From Alnus glutinosa (lineage: Eukaryota > Streptophyta > Magnoliopsida > Fagales > Betulaceae): a stretch of 64,000 bases of DNA. The number at the start of each line of letters is the position of its first letter. Positions within the stretch are counted from its first letter, which is position 1. The stretch lies in assembly GCF_958979055.1 (NCBI RefSeq), contig NC_084889.1, positions 9,045,761 to 9,109,760 of the forward strand. Reading direction: 5' to 3'. A program made the position numbers and the translations under genes. Positions 50,830 through 63,400 of the stretch are shown one piece after another. The notes under the pieces were generated by a model. The model worked only from the letters and a program-made list of their open reading frames with translations. It did not search any database and had not been told where the DNA came from.

Positions 50830-51084
50830 CTGCACAGAGAGAAGAACGAAAGGGAAAAGGTGAGAAGAGGGGATGGGTCATGCGAGGTGAAAGGCGCACG
50901 TTAGGAAATGGTTTCTGCTGAAGCTGAATTTTCTGGGCGGGAGGACCAAGGCTTCAACGGGAGGAAAATTCAAAGAAGAGCAGTTGGTTTGTCTGAGCGT
51001 GGCAGAGGTTTGTCTCCAACGGTCACTGTTGGTGATGGGAAAAAGGCAATGGGTTTCAAAGGCAGTTGGTTACCAAACAGGCCC
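50798..51084 (-). repeat. Right terminal inverted repeat of the Harbinger element
   Basis: Mirror of the left repeat. The outermost bases are ccaaacaggccc, followed by the duplicated ATT. Confidence 0.95.
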
Positions 51085-52017
51085 ATTATGTGTTCATGTC
51101 TTTTACGAGTTTTTTTTTTTTGGTTATAAATGTATTTTATGAGTTGAATCAAATTGAGTATTGTGTGTTTAATAATAATAATAAAAAAAAACAGAATAAA
51201 CCTAAACATGTTTTTATCACAGCTTAAGTTATCCATCCGACACCTATTAACCGCTCGTATTTTTTATTTGTAATTATTTATTATTTACTATTCATATATG
51301 TGGGTGCGGATATGGTTAACAAAAATTCTTATTTGCATACGTGAACGTAAATAATAGTTTTAGAGTTTACGGATGCGGTTAATAATCATATCAGCATATA
51401 TATATATATATATTAAATAAACTCATAAAAACGACGTCATTTTGGATTATGCATAGATTATGTTTACATTGATTTGATTGTTGTGTTGCTTCCTCGTGTA
51501 ATACCTAAGCGAAAAGGCAAAATTATGTGAAATCAAAATATTAGAGCTTATAGTAAATAATAACAAACCATAAATACTAAAAATTGGCTTAAATTATTTT
51601 CAAAATCGTTTAAAATGAGTCATACTAGAGATCAAAATAAGGCCTAAAAAACTAAAATGGTTCATTACCTAATATGCGAATAACAAATAATAATCGTATA
51701 AATGCGAAAAGTAAAATCTTGATGCCGTGAATGCGAATATTGCAAATAACTGCATATGCATGTACAACTCTAATGGATTGGGTACTATAACTCACTAAAA
51801 AACTTGATGAATTTTTTTCTTTTCTTAGTGAAGGACAAAATTGATGGTAACTTTTTCTTGAAGGATCCAATGTAATAAAATATTCACTGAGGTAACATTT
51901 CTCAGCAAGAAACCTATTCACATTTTAGATGGCTAAAACTATGATCATCTTCTATCTAATTAACATTGCATTCTGTGTGATTTCAGAGTTGAATGACACT
52001 ATAAACTGGAGAATTGT
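51085..52017. other. Spacer between the Harbinger element and the receptor kinase
   Basis: If the transposon is removed, the first part of this stretch is the continuation of the NUDX1 3' region. An AATAAA-type signal occurs near 51194. From about 51235 to 51780 the sequence has ataaccgc / gatgcggttaa / atgcgaata-type motifs in both orientations, typical of a small plant repeat whose class I cannot fix. An (AT)n tract lies at about 51394-51412. Confidence 0.4.
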
Positions 52018-54036
52018 TCATGTACTCCACTGCAGAGAAGATCTAAATGACTCGTGACTAAGCGGCAATGGCCTGTCTGGTAATCTAGGAATCTCAATGT
52101 CACCCTCCAACATTTTTAGCGCCACAGCAATGGTAGGCCTAAAAGCCACCATAACATGAGCACAAAGCATCCCGACAAGAACAAACCTCTCCATCACAGC
52201 TTTTGGCCCTTCTTCTCTTATCCCCCCATCCAGTATTTCTTCCACTTTTCCTGATTTTGCAAGCATCCAAGCCCAATCCGTGATGAGCAGCACTGCAGAA
52301 TTTGATGTGTCAAGCACTTTCCTCCCACTCATAATCTCCAGAATCACAATCCCAAAGCTGTAAACGTCGCTCTTCTCTGTAAGTTGCCCGTAGAGAGCAT
52401 ACTCTGGCGCCAAGTAGCCGTGCGTGCCGGCAACCCTGGTGGTGAGATGAGACTGGCCTTCGCTGCTTTGCTTTGCCAGCCCGAAATCCGCCACTCTGGC
52501 CTTCATTTCCGAGTCGAGAAGAATGTTGGTGGCCTTTATGTCTCGGTGATAAATCGCCGGTTTTATTCCATAATGCAAGTAAGCAAGCCCTTTGGCCACA
52601 TCAAGAATTATGTTCTTGCGCTGAGGCCATGTTAATTGCTTCCTGCTATGTTCACACAATTGGTCACCAAGGCTTCCATTTGACATGAAATCAGAGACCA
52701 GAAACCTCCTCTTTCCATTGAGATTGTCGCTTGTAACGCAGCAGCCTCGCAGAGAAAGGAGGTTTCTGTGTCTTATTTTGCTAATGATGTCAACCTCATT
52801 GCAAAAGTCTTCGTCCCCTGTCGAACCCAAATCAAGAATTTGTTTCACCGCAACCGAAGTGCCGTCCGAAAGAGTTCCTTTGTACACAACCCCATAAGTG
52901 CCTTGACCGATCAAATTCCTCTGAGAAAACCTGTTCGTGGCTCGCTCAAGCTCCGACACGTGAAACCATTTTGCGCCTGTGTTGGGTAACACTAGGCCGG
53001 CTTTGAAACTGCTCACATATTCTTCATGCAAAGCGTTTTGCCTTTCTTTCTTGTGTCGTTTCCTGTACAGGATGATCACCCCAACAGCAAGCAAAACGCC
53101 TAGAAGAGCACCCAAAAATCCAAAAATCAACTTCAGTAAAGTGTCTCTGCTCAAATGATTCGATGACTTGTCTGTTGCTGAGCTTGACAATGGCAAGCCT
53201 AGAACGCAAGCAGCAGTGCTGACGTTCTTCGGGCCGTACTCATTAACAATTCCGGCGGCGTATAGGACTGTGAAGTAAAAGCATTTTGTGCCATTCGGGT
53301 CCAAACTGGTCAGCTGGGAATCCACCCTCATGCCAGCATCAGAGCAAGAGCCACACCGAGTTAAACCTGGTAGAATATATATAAATCAAATAATAAATTC
53401 ATTGATTTTCAATCATGATGTCTTGTCACCAACTATAAATTAAATACAGAAAATTTTACTTTTATCACTTCTATAATTATATTCTTTGACATTTTTTAAA
53501 AATTTATAGATATAATTACAAAATGATAAAAAATAAGAAATAATAAGCAAAATTTTTCAAATTAAATAATTAAATTTGTTAACTATGGTACCTGTCAAGT
53601 CTCCGTGGCAGGATGCCTCCAATTGAGTCATTTGACCGATCTTTTCAGTCCAATCTTGGATTGTTATGATTCCAGCACAACTTGAACGATTAGCAACGAA
53701 CTGGGTTGAATTTTCAAAGCAGCGAGGGACGACGGAGGGCTGGATCGACAAGGCGGCGAGCTTGGTTTCGAAATCGGAAAGGCAAGAAGATGAAGAAGCT
53801 GCATCAGGGAGCTGGAACGTGGAGGTGTCTTTGAGGTGTTGCGCAAGCCCAATGCCGATGAGGCTGAGAAGGGTCTGACAGCAGTGTGTCCCGTTGGGGT
53901 CGCGGCAGGATGAAGTGTCCCATGGGAATGTTTCGACGTAGCTGAGATCCATGGGACAGGAGGAAGCAGCTGAATCAATGGATAAAATGATGGAGAAGAA
54001 GAGGGAGAGAAGGGAAGAGAAGGAGGACTTGCCCAT
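52018..54036 (-). CDS. Receptor-like protein kinase, At1g11050-type (2 exons)
   Basis: A plasma-membrane receptor-like kinase of 597 aa; exons 53592-54036 and 52018-53366 in phase. Seen: a signal peptide ([19 protein letters not shown]), a Cys-rich extracellular domain of about 200 residues ([25 protein letters not shown], then CGSCSDAG) with N-glycosylation sites, one membrane helix at about 228-249 followed by RKRHKK, and a complete kinase domain. Kinase motifs: [11 protein letters not shown] (302-312), VAVKQ with Lys323, HRDIKATN (422-429), DFGLA (442-446) and [11 protein letters not shown]. It is an RD kinase with all catalytic residues. The extracellular part looks like the SPARK-type domain of this clade. 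The ligand is unknown. Both exons are open. Confidence 0.92.
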
Positions 54037-54448
54037 GTTCTGATCAGAGACTAGCTTGGTGTTCGTGATGAAAAAACTTTTACCGTTAAATGGGGTTTTT
54101 GAGAATTAGTCTTTAGACCTATCAACAATGGCGGCTGGCAGTAGTCAAAAAGGTTTGTGGTCAAAATCTCCAGTAAGCTAGCTTTGTTAGCATTAATTTA
54201 AAACATTTTTCATAGAGTCAACATTTGACATTATATGAGAAACCACATTTTCCTTTATTTAATCATTAATTTAAGCCTTGAACACTGCCACGTTATAATA
54301 GTGGTGGAATTAAAACGTGGGCTTTATTTGTTAAGCGAAAAAAAAAAAAAAAAAAACAGCACTACCAGTGCCCGAATAGGATAGAATAATTCATAAACGG
54401 GACTCATAAATATGGCCCGTTTGAAAAACCCTTACTCTCCCCTTCCCT

Positions 54449-54493
<45 letters not shown>

Positions 54494-54698
54494 GATTGAA
54501 AAATAAAATTGATATGATATGAAGTTGAAATAATTTATATAGAAAAGTGAAAAAATTTATATTGTAGTGAGTTTTTTTATTTAAAAAGTAATAAAAAAGT
54601 GTTGATATGATATAAAAAGTAAAAAAAGTTAAAAATGTTTTGAAGTTGATGTTTTTTTGGGAGAAGTGAAGTAAGGAAAAATTGGTTTTCAAAAGGGG
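54037..54698. other. 5' flank of the receptor kinase
   Basis: Presumed promoter of the minus-strand kinase. It includes a long T-run (54452-54490) and an A-run near 54338. No gene. Confidence 0.4.
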
Positions 54699-55302
54699 TC
54701 ATACTCCCATCTAGGCAATTGTTGATAGGAAGAGACCATTGTAATGTGATTTTGTGAAGCCTATGAACTCATCCAACTCTCGTTCCTTGGCTGATGTGGG
54801 ACAAGCCTCCATTTTTATTTTTTTAAAGCAAACTAAGGGATTTAGGTAAGGGGAAGAAACGATATTATCGGAGTTGAATAGAAGAGAAAGAATTATAAGT
54901 GAGATTCTAAAAAATACCACATTCAGTTAATTATTGACCGGAAGAGAGCCTTGTAAAGCCTATAGACCCATCTAACTCTCGCTCCTTGGCTAATATGGGA
55001 CAAGCCTTTATATTATTTTTTTTTCTTAAGCAAATCAAGGAATTTGGGTAAGGAGAAAAAACGTTATTATCATAGCTGAATGGAAGAGAATGAGCTATAA
55101 GGGAGATCCACAAAAATATCACATTTTGGTAATTATTGACCAGCTTGACCAGAATAGGGCCTTATAAACTCATACAACTCTCAACCAAGGGATTTGGATA
55201 AGGAGAAGAAACGTCTGTATTAGAGCTAAATAGAAAAGAATAAGTCATAAGATGTATCCACAAAATTACTTCATTATTCAGGCAATTGCTGATGGAAAGC
55301 AG
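54699..55302. repeat. Tandem array of about 150-220-bp units
   Basis: Three diverged units start near 54699, 54918 and 55121, with a fourth partial copy near 55269. Each contains an aattgttga/aattattga start, an actcatccaactctc-like block, ctccttggct, gggacaagcc and a taaggagaagaaacg-like block. Divergence between units is visible, so the array is old. No coding content. Confidence 0.75.
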
Positions 55303-55911
55303 ACAAAATGAAAATGATTTTGAATATTATATAGCATTAGTCTTCAAATCATACCCACCGCCCACCAGGCAACGACAGTTTCCAGGAGATACCAAAGTAA
55401 AATATCCTAATGGCTTTAGAAATCGGGCGGAAGGTCACCGGCCACTAGTTTAAAAAACACAATCATAATCCGTGTTCAATTTGAACTTTGTTAATTAGGA
55501 CCACCTTGGTGTCGGAAAAGGCCAAGAGTTTAAGAATTGGCTAAGAAAGATTCTGAATTTTCCAATTACAAATTCAAAAAGTTTAATTAATTAACAATAT
55601 GCTACATTAAACTAGTTAATTAATCTTATGTGACTATCATTTGTCATGCCATGTACCATTTATACGTGTCATGTGACACAATTATTTGAAATTACAAATT
55701 TAAAATAATTTAGGAGTATATTCATGCCATGTCACTTTTTAATTTTTTATTTAGGGGTATATTTATAATTTAAAATAATTGTGTTACGTGATACATACAA
55801 TTAATACATGACGTGATAAACGAGAGTCGTGTGATATTAATTGATTGGTTTGATATGACATATTGTTAATTAATTAGACGATATATTTATGAATGGACTT
55901 ATTTGAAATTA

Positions 55912-55961
<50 letters not shown>

Positions 55962-57026
55962 ACCTTTGAAATTAAAAATTCAAATATATATATAAAACAA
56001 CCTTTGAAATTAAAAATTCAAAGATTAAATTAAAATTTATTTTTCCCATACAAAAACTGGGGTTCCATATTAAATCACAAACAGAGACTGAACGACTTGA
56101 TTTCATTTTTTTTTTTTTTGGAGGTCCCTAGTTGTCTTATTATGATTTTAAGATGAGTTGTCACAATTATGAAGGTACAAATGCAACTTTTCATTTGTCA
56201 AAAAGCCTCAAATTTGTGGAGATTGTAATAATTGTGAAGAATTTGCTTGATGCTTCAAAGGGAATAGGAGCCTGTTCTTATTTTAAGAGGTGTAAAATTG
56301 TTTTTTTTTTTTTTTTTTTACAATTTTACTTCTCTTAAATAAAGAACCCGCTACTCTCAATTTAATTTCTGCACTTCAAATACCCTTGTGTATATGTTCA
56401 TTTTTTTTTTTTTTTTTTTTGCTTTGGCTCAATGGATGGGCTGTCGGCGGAGGCAGGCTTGGGATGGGCTGGGGTGAGGATGAGACAGCTCCTTAAGAGA
56501 AGGGGCGGGCTTTGGTTTTATGGGGTGGGTCTGTGACAAGAGGGTATAGCTCATTAAAGAGAAATTATATAAATTCATTCTCTACCCATATCATTTTTAA
56601 ATCAGTTATTGAGTCTCATAAATTCAGTGATAAATATTTATCACCCAATTGGGAGGATCAATATTAATAGGAGGGTCTTAGAGAATAGAGGGTGAAAATC
56701 TTTGGGTGGGATTGGACCTGACTCCTGAGGGTCTGTTTTTTTGGGGCCAGGCACTGTTGATAGAATCCCCAAAATATCCTCATACGAACTACTTGTTGCT
56801 TGTAGTTTCTGTTTCATACATGGTTATTAATATGAAATCATAATGATTATGAAAAATATCATGAAAATATTATAAAATATTATGAGCATATTTTGGGGAT
56901 CCTATCAGAGGGTTAGCTTTTGTGTTGGACCAGACAATTTATTGGCCATGAAATCTTTGTGGTCGCTAATTTGGTGGTTCTGCAGTAACGTGCACCAGCT
57001 CTTTTGGACAACCTTATTCAAGCCAT
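55303..57026. other. AT-rich intergenic DNA
   Basis: No gene. It contains an (AT)n tract at 55914-55956, with adjoining short direct repeats (tataaaacaacctttgaaattaaaaattca occurs twice, 55953-56024). It also contains the first copy of a duplicated 120-bp sequence (56142-56260) and several T-runs. Confidence 0.5.
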
Positions 57027-57522
57027 TGAGCTTTCCTAGTAACCTCACCAAAATAATTTTTTAGTTATTTTGGTGAGTCAATTTGATGAAAATCTTGAAA
57101 AATCACTCTCAGCAGCCTCACTATTTTAACCAAAAAATTTTGATGACTGAAATTACTAACCAAATTAGATGATGCATTTTCACTCAACAACCCACTCATC
57201 AAATTTTGTTTTACCTTTCTCTCTCACATGATTAGCACACTTTTTTGCTTTTTTCTCTCATTTTCTTCTCCCATCTCCCATCTCTCACACGATAATGTCA
57301 TTATTTCATGGATATGAATGATTTTTTGTAAAAAGATTATATAGAGAAAAAATAAATAAATATGAAAAAATTATTATTTAAATGGAATAGTAAATATTGA
57401 CTAGTTAAAATGGTGAGGCTGCTGGGAGAATTTTAATAAAGTGGCTCACAAGAATAGAAAAAAATGATTTTTAATTATTTTGGTGAGTAAAATTTAGTAA
57501 GGCTACTAGAAATGCTCTATAG
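57027..57522. mobile_element. MITE with inverted ends
   Basis: About 500 bp. The left end (gagctttcctagtaacctcacc) and the reverse complement of the right end (gagcatttctagtagcctta) are inverted repeats. Internal caaaataattaaaaa-type blocks are also inverted. The same family occurs at about 40558-41090 and in part near 20935. No ORF. Confidence 0.55.
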
Positions 57523-57845
57523 GGTAATGCTAGAAATTGGTGGTTTACTATAAGGTAATGCTATAAAGAATTACAAATGTCATTTGATTTTTTTTTTTTT
57601 TTTTTCCAAATAACCAAAAACTTCCTGCTCAGGTTGCGAGCTTAATTAATAGGTTGGGAACACTGTCGAGTTAAAAAAGATTATGACTCTGTTCGTTAAT
57701 TTTTTTTTGTTTTTTTTTTTTTCTCAAAAAAAAAAAAAAAAGAGTTCAGGAATATTTGCAATGGAAAGTTCCAGGGAAGTTCGCTATCACTATTTGCACG
57801 ATCACTTTTTATAACTATTTGTGCCTTCATTTCTGCTGTCTTTGC

Positions 57846-58336
57846 TTATGATTCTTAAGATGAGCTGTCACAATTATGAAGGCCTTTGGAAAACTTTTTT
57901 TTTTTTTAATTTTTTTCTTTAAAAAAGAAAAAGAAAAAAAGGTAGCTACTTGACCATAGGCCAAATATTGTATTAATCCCCCAATCCCACAGGCCAAAGT
58001 AATTATTGGGCCAAATCTCCAGGATGGCCCCAAAAATAACTTATTTTATATAAATAAAACTGTCATATATTTTATTCGACAAAAATTTTCTCATAACGGA
58101 GTAGTTAGTCTATTAAAATAATATGTATATAAAGGCACGTGAGAATCACATATATTTTGAATATACATGTTAGCTTAATAAACTGAATTTGAGGATTTTT
58201 TTTTTTTTTTTTGGTGGGCTACCAAAAAACAAAGTGTTAATGTATAGGATTCAACACTCCCAACTTTTCATTTGTCAAAAAGCCTCAATTTTGTGGGCAT
58301 TGTAATAATTGTGAAGAGTTTGCTTGATGTTTCAAA
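57846..58336. repeat. Second copy of the 56142-56260 sequence, split by a 377-bp insertion
   Basis: 57846-57883 matches the first part of 56142-56260, and 58261-58336 matches the rest (aacttttcatttgtcaaaaa, then tgtaataattgtgaag). The intervening 57884-58260 is absent from the first copy. No target duplication was recognised. Confidence 0.7.
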
Positions 58337-59591
58337 GAGACTCATGCATGTTAGAGAATATATTTTCAATGAATTATATTAATATGATATTGTACGTTAC
58401 TCTCTCTCTCTCTCTCTCTCTTTTTTTTTTTTTTTTACTTTTTTTAGGATCGATTGTAAACAGGTTGGATTTGATTACCGTACTTATTTGTATCAATTCT
58501 CTTATAAATATATAAGAGTCTTCTGTGTTGTAAAATCATCAAGGAATAAAATTAAAATGTAACAATTTAAGTTTTATCCTATGGATGTAGGTTATAGATC
58601 GAATCATGTAAAATTCTTTATTCTTTTTAATTTTTAATTTTTAAAACACAAAGACAACCATAGACAAAGAAAAACATTTGTGCTTATTTTCTTTATATTG
58701 CTTTGTCTTTAATTTCTTTTATGATTTTGTTTTCTTTCGATACACATATTAAGTTTTGCTTTGTGCTTGGGCTTGGATAAGGTTCAATTCTTATCCTCAA
58801 TAAAAAGGAAGAACATTTGTCATAATCCTTTAAAACATAGAAGGTATCTCCCTCTCCCTTCATCTTTCTGCTCATTCTTCATATTTCTATTTTGTGTGTT
58901 TTTTTTTTCTTCTTTTTTTATGAATGAATTTTTTATTAACACCCAAACAAAGAATACAACACCCTCCAGCAAAAAACCTGCTAGAACCCTAATGCCAACA
59001 AGGCACATTACAAACCAAAGTCCAACAGCTAATTTTCATCCCACAAAAAACCAAACACAACAGAATACTACTGTAAACCCAATTTTCAAAGCATACAACT
59101 CTATACAATTGTCAACAAAACCAAAGACAGCAACTAATTAAACTGCACAAAAGCACAAACTGCTGCAACTGGCAAAATTTAGCCAAGCAACAATTCTACT
59201 CCCTCTACAATCCTTTGCACCCACTTGAATCTCCAGACAGAGACTAACAAACATCTAATAATCAGAACAGAAAAGGTAGCTAGCTTAATAAAAGAAACCG
59301 GCAACATAAAACTTCCAAAGAGTTCATAAGCAACACGTGTCCTCTTCGAGTCAATAATTGTCTGGATGTGATATCTTTTTGGACCTCTCGTATAAACTAT
59401 TCTCTTTTATGTCACGTAAAAACACTTAATTTTTATTAAAAAAAAGAAAACCTAAAAAACATTTACAGACGAGCTAACATGCATAAAAATTCAATCAATC
59501 ATCTCTCACAGCATATTTATTCACCTCATTCTTTTGCTTCCCTCCCAATGGACATTTTCTTTCAAGTGCAATCTCACCCTAATCCCATCCT

Positions 59592-59621
59592 ACCCCACCC
59601 CACCCCACCCCACCCCACCCC
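59592..59621. repeat. (ACCCC)n tract, G-rich on the minus strand
   Basis: About six pentanucleotide units. The minus strand carries six GGGG runs separated by single T, a good candidate for a G-quadruplex, about 860 bp upstream of the auxilin-related start codon. Confidence 0.85.
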
Positions 59622-59728
59622 TCCCCTTCACACTTTTGCTCACCTATTATAGAATCAACAACGTGCCACCACTTTACATCTTGTGGTCTGACTAGACATG
59701 TTATCACTCACCAATGATTTGTAAATAG

Positions 59729-59731
<3 letters not shown>

Positions 59732-59795
<64 letters not shown>
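59732..59795. repeat. (AT)n microsatellite
   Basis: About 31 AT units, the longest in the window, upstream of the auxilin-related gene. Confidence 0.9.
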
Positions 59796-59798
<3 letters not shown>

Positions 59799-60039
59799 AT
59801 GGCAAGAAATTTCATACTTTTGCACTAAACTTTTATTAATCAGTCTTTAAAAGTGATATATGCCTTTAAAAAAAAAAATTATTAAACAAGAAAATTTATG
59901 TCCATATTTATTTATTTATATTTTATTTTATTTTATTTTATGAAGTTTGGGATTTTAGATTTTTTGGAATATCGGAATTCGGAAAGAAGGGAAAGAGAGA
60001 AGATTCTCATTTTGCACCGACAAAGAAAATAATGTGAGA

Positions 60040-60481
60040 ATATAAAGGAGATGTAAGAAATAGCGAAGGGTTGCCACCTATTGGGGCGCACCACCCATTG
60101 TTGTAGAGTAGGCTCCACGTTTCCCCCCACCTTGCCTTTTCTCTCACAGAGACCTCTGATCCAGTTTTCAGTTTTCTCCTGAAAATATTTTCTGTCTTTG
60201 TCTTTCTTCCTCACATAAATCCTTTCTCTCTTGCATTCCGCTCTGGAAACTCATCGAAAAAATTACGAGATTCTTTCAGATTCTCTGCGCTAGGACCACT
60301 CACACCCATAATTCAACTTCTTTTCGTAGCTTAATCAAACTTTCAAAATTCTCTTTCATACATGCGTATAGGCACGCATACACGACCCGTTTGTCAAACT
60401 CTTGTAACTACACATCTGTCTGTTGGAATTTAGCCTCAATTTACAATCTAATTCTCGAGAATTCGATTCCCAGAAACAAAA
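60040..60481 (+). promoter_or_regulatory. Presumed core promoter and leader of the auxilin-related gene
   Basis: A TATAAAGG string lies at 60041-60048. It is followed by a CT-rich leader (60170-60300) that is typical of plant 5' UTRs, and then the ATG at 60482. If this TATA is used, the leader is about 400 bases. The assignment rests only on position and composition. Confidence 0.35.
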
Positions 60482-63400
60482 ATGGACGAGTTTGGCGTCC
60501 TAACCGAGCGGTTCGGCTTGAAACAACAAGGGAAAGCTGCTCCAATGGTCGCGTCGAAACGACCCACCAGCTCAAGCAATGCCCAACCCCTCAATTTCGG
60601 ATTCGATTCGGGTCTTAACCCCAAACCGTCCTCCTCCTCCTCCTCGTCCAGATCTCCCCCGCATTCAAATACAAGAACCCAGAGTTTTGGAGGTTTTGAT
60701 GATTACAGTGATTTATTATTTGGGGGACCCAAAAAGCCCACGAAGCAATCCGATAGTTCATTCGATTACGATTCCATATTTTCGCGTAGTTCGAGTGAGA
60801 CGCCTTCGTCGTTGCCTATTTATGATGACGATGATGTATTTGGTGGATTTCCCGGGCTGAAAAGCTCGGCGACTGCGAACAATGACTCTGTGTTTGCGTC
60901 TTTTGCTTCGCCGCCGAAGCAGAGTGCTCCAATTGATGATCTGTTGGGTAATTTGGGTGGAGTAGAGGCAAAACCGAAGAGTCCGAGCCGGAATAGATCG
61001 GTGAAGAGTGCGAGTGATTTCGATGATTTGATACCTGGGTTTGGTGGAAGCAGTCCACCCAATTATGGGTATGTAAATATTAGAAAAGAACTTTGATTGC
61101 TTAGCTTGTTCAATTTTGTTAGTAGAATCCCAATGCTCAAAGCAATAGTTTAACACTTTAACTTAAAGGTAAAAAAAATAAAATAAAAACAAAGTTAGCA
61201 ATGGTTTGAGTACGAAGCCATGAAGTGATTCTGGTTCTTCAAGAAGTTGTTGAATTTACTATATATGTTGGGAAAATGTGGCTCTGTCTGTTATTTTTTC
61301 CAAAACGTTGGAGATTGCTTGCAATGGGTTTAAAATGTTTTTGTTTAGTGAATGTGTTGTTTACTGAGTGCCCAACGTTCCATGTCATAAAGCTGGGATA
61401 GTTTCGTAACTGTAATAAAAGTTCCCTCTATTTTGGTAGATATATATTAATCATGTAGAAGTCAATCAGCAGTCATCACTTCATTTTCCCTGCTTTAATT
61501 CTGCTTCAGTCGATATTAGGATAATAATAGGAAATCTTAACTCATTCAAATGCATGTAGTATTCTTTTGTTTCTCAAGCATATATATGGAGTTAGGCACT
61601 GACTTGAATCTGAAGATTACAGGCTTAGGCAGTTTTTCTATAGATTGGTGCATATATACCCTCCATTCAATTTGATTGCTTCGCGGAGTGTGGAAGATAG
61701 CAGTGTAGACAAGTAAGGTGAATTGACGTATGTAATAGTTGTTAGAGAATAGGTAACGATAATCTAACACAATTATTTTTTAGTGATGTTTGTCTTGCTA
61801 ATCACCTGGTAATAAAAACCAATTATTGCTTTGTGTTTGTTGCATTACCTACAGATGCTAGTTGTTTACCTTGTTCCGGTGAAGGTGTAGTCGTTGGGAA
61901 AATTTATGGATACCTACTGATTGGCTAACGCAGGAAAAGCCTATCTAGATGTAAAATTCATAGATCTACAGGCTGTTCGACCAGAAAAGAAGAGGGGGAT
62001 AACGAATGAGAGTTGGTCTCAAGAACATTTTATTGGATTCATAATTATCTAAATTGAACCCAATGTAATTTTAATAGGGTCAAAAATATTTATCCAGTTA
62101 TGGGTTGGTTACCTGAAACAATCTTAGCAACACTGATGGAATGGAGAGCATGAATTTCCAGCTCTGTTGTGTGGTAATTATGATTTGGATCCAAGCCTAA
62201 ATGCTAGGGAGATAAGATCCTATGCTAGAGAAGACAAGGTAATTTAAAAAATGAAATGAAGGTTTTTGTCCTGCCTAAATGAAGGTTTATTGTGTTGGGT
62301 TTCTTGTACGTCTTTTTGTTTCTCATTTTAAGTTATCTTTTTCTTTCCTTTGATTGCTTTATAATGTTTCTGTGTGCTTTTAAAGTTATTTCGAAGGTGC
62401 CTTTTCATTGTATTGCTTCTTTTATTCCTCATGAAATATGTTTTCTTCAAACATCGAAAAAAAGAAAATCAGGGTTTCAGTATGGCATACTAAGCGGTGA
62501 TATATGAATACTGGACGCAATAGATAAGGTTTGATCAGAAACTGCATTAGCAGATTTTGGAGGTGACAGTAGACAACCAAGGTTGCTGGAATTGGATTTG
62601 AAGTCAGTATTTTTTGTTTCTCTGGTTTTTGATGTTCTTTTTGGATCGAGTTCGATTCTATGTGATTGACAAAACAGTAACTAATAATCTGTATAAAAAA
62701 GTATGAAAAAATGAAGAGTACTATGATCAAGAAAAGTTTTAATAAACTGAAAAATTCAATTGAAGCATCGTCTTAAACTGATGTATTTTTGCTGTTGAAA
62801 CTTGAAAGGCAGGGCACTCGCTTTCAAGTTGAACTTGTCTCATTTGCATGAGTTCTGTTAGATGGTTGGTTAATTGTTTGAAACTTGAATTTGGCACTCC
62901 TCGCTTTATACGTGATTTCATGAGTGGTATTGTTATTATTGTTCCTACTGTAATCATTGATGTTTCTATTTTTATTTACTTAGGTCCTGTTTGGGATTGC
63001 GTTAAGAAGCTAAAAAAAATACTTTTAGTACATAGAAAGCTGTGCAAAGCAAAAATGAGTTTGTTTGGTAAAAATCTCAAAAAGTAATTATTTGACTTTT
63101 TTGCTTTAAAAAAGGCCAAAACACACTTTTGGGAAAAGCTTGAAAATGAAGATTTTTCTCAAAAGCTCTACTTCCCAACACAATCCCAAACTGGCTCTTA
63201 GCCAGTTAACTAGGTCTCAATCATGCTATGAATCTTATTTGTGAGTTGGTTCCTCAGACTTTTCCTTGCATCTCATTAGAAAGATGCATACTTTATGTGA
63301 CGAAATTCCGGTATAAAATTTTATTACATAACTGACCTATTTGCATTGTTAATTATTAGAAAAATCTCTTCATTCTCATTTTCATAGTTCTTTCACTGGA

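Larger units (their letters stand above)
41885..51084 (+). mobile_element. 9.2-kb PIF/Harbinger transposon
   Basis: A complete DNA transposon. The ends GGGCCTGTTTGGTAACCA... are 287-bp terminal inverted repeats (41885-42171 and 50798-51084) with three mismatches by my reading and no indel. It is flanked by ATT at 41882-41884 and 51085-51087, the 3-bp duplication size of PIF/Harbinger. Inside: a Myb/SANT-like ORF1 (about 45000-46074) and a DDE transposase (46328-47909), both on the plus strand; an antisense GRF-zinc-finger gene (49076-49578); and a host-like exon next to the right end (50617-50829). Spacers 42172-44995, 47910-49075 and 49579-50280 hold no recognised gene. High end identity means recent transposition. 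ORF1 and the transposase each carry an apparent lesion, so autonomy today is doubtful. Confidence 0.93.
58337..60040. other. Upstream region of the auxilin-related gene
   Basis: AT-rich and without a gene. Notable tracts: (CT)n at about 58401-58421, (ACCCC)n at 59592-59621, (AT)n at 59732-59795. The ORF 58761-59141 has no recognisable similarity. Confidence 0.45.

Noticed and set aside
41885..51084. Long terminal repeats of an LTR retrotransposon
   Set aside because: The ends are inverted, not direct, and the coding content is a DDE transposase and SANT protein rather than gag-pol.
59592..59621. Telomere repeat
   Set aside because: Unit is ACCCC; the plant telomere unit is a different heptamer.
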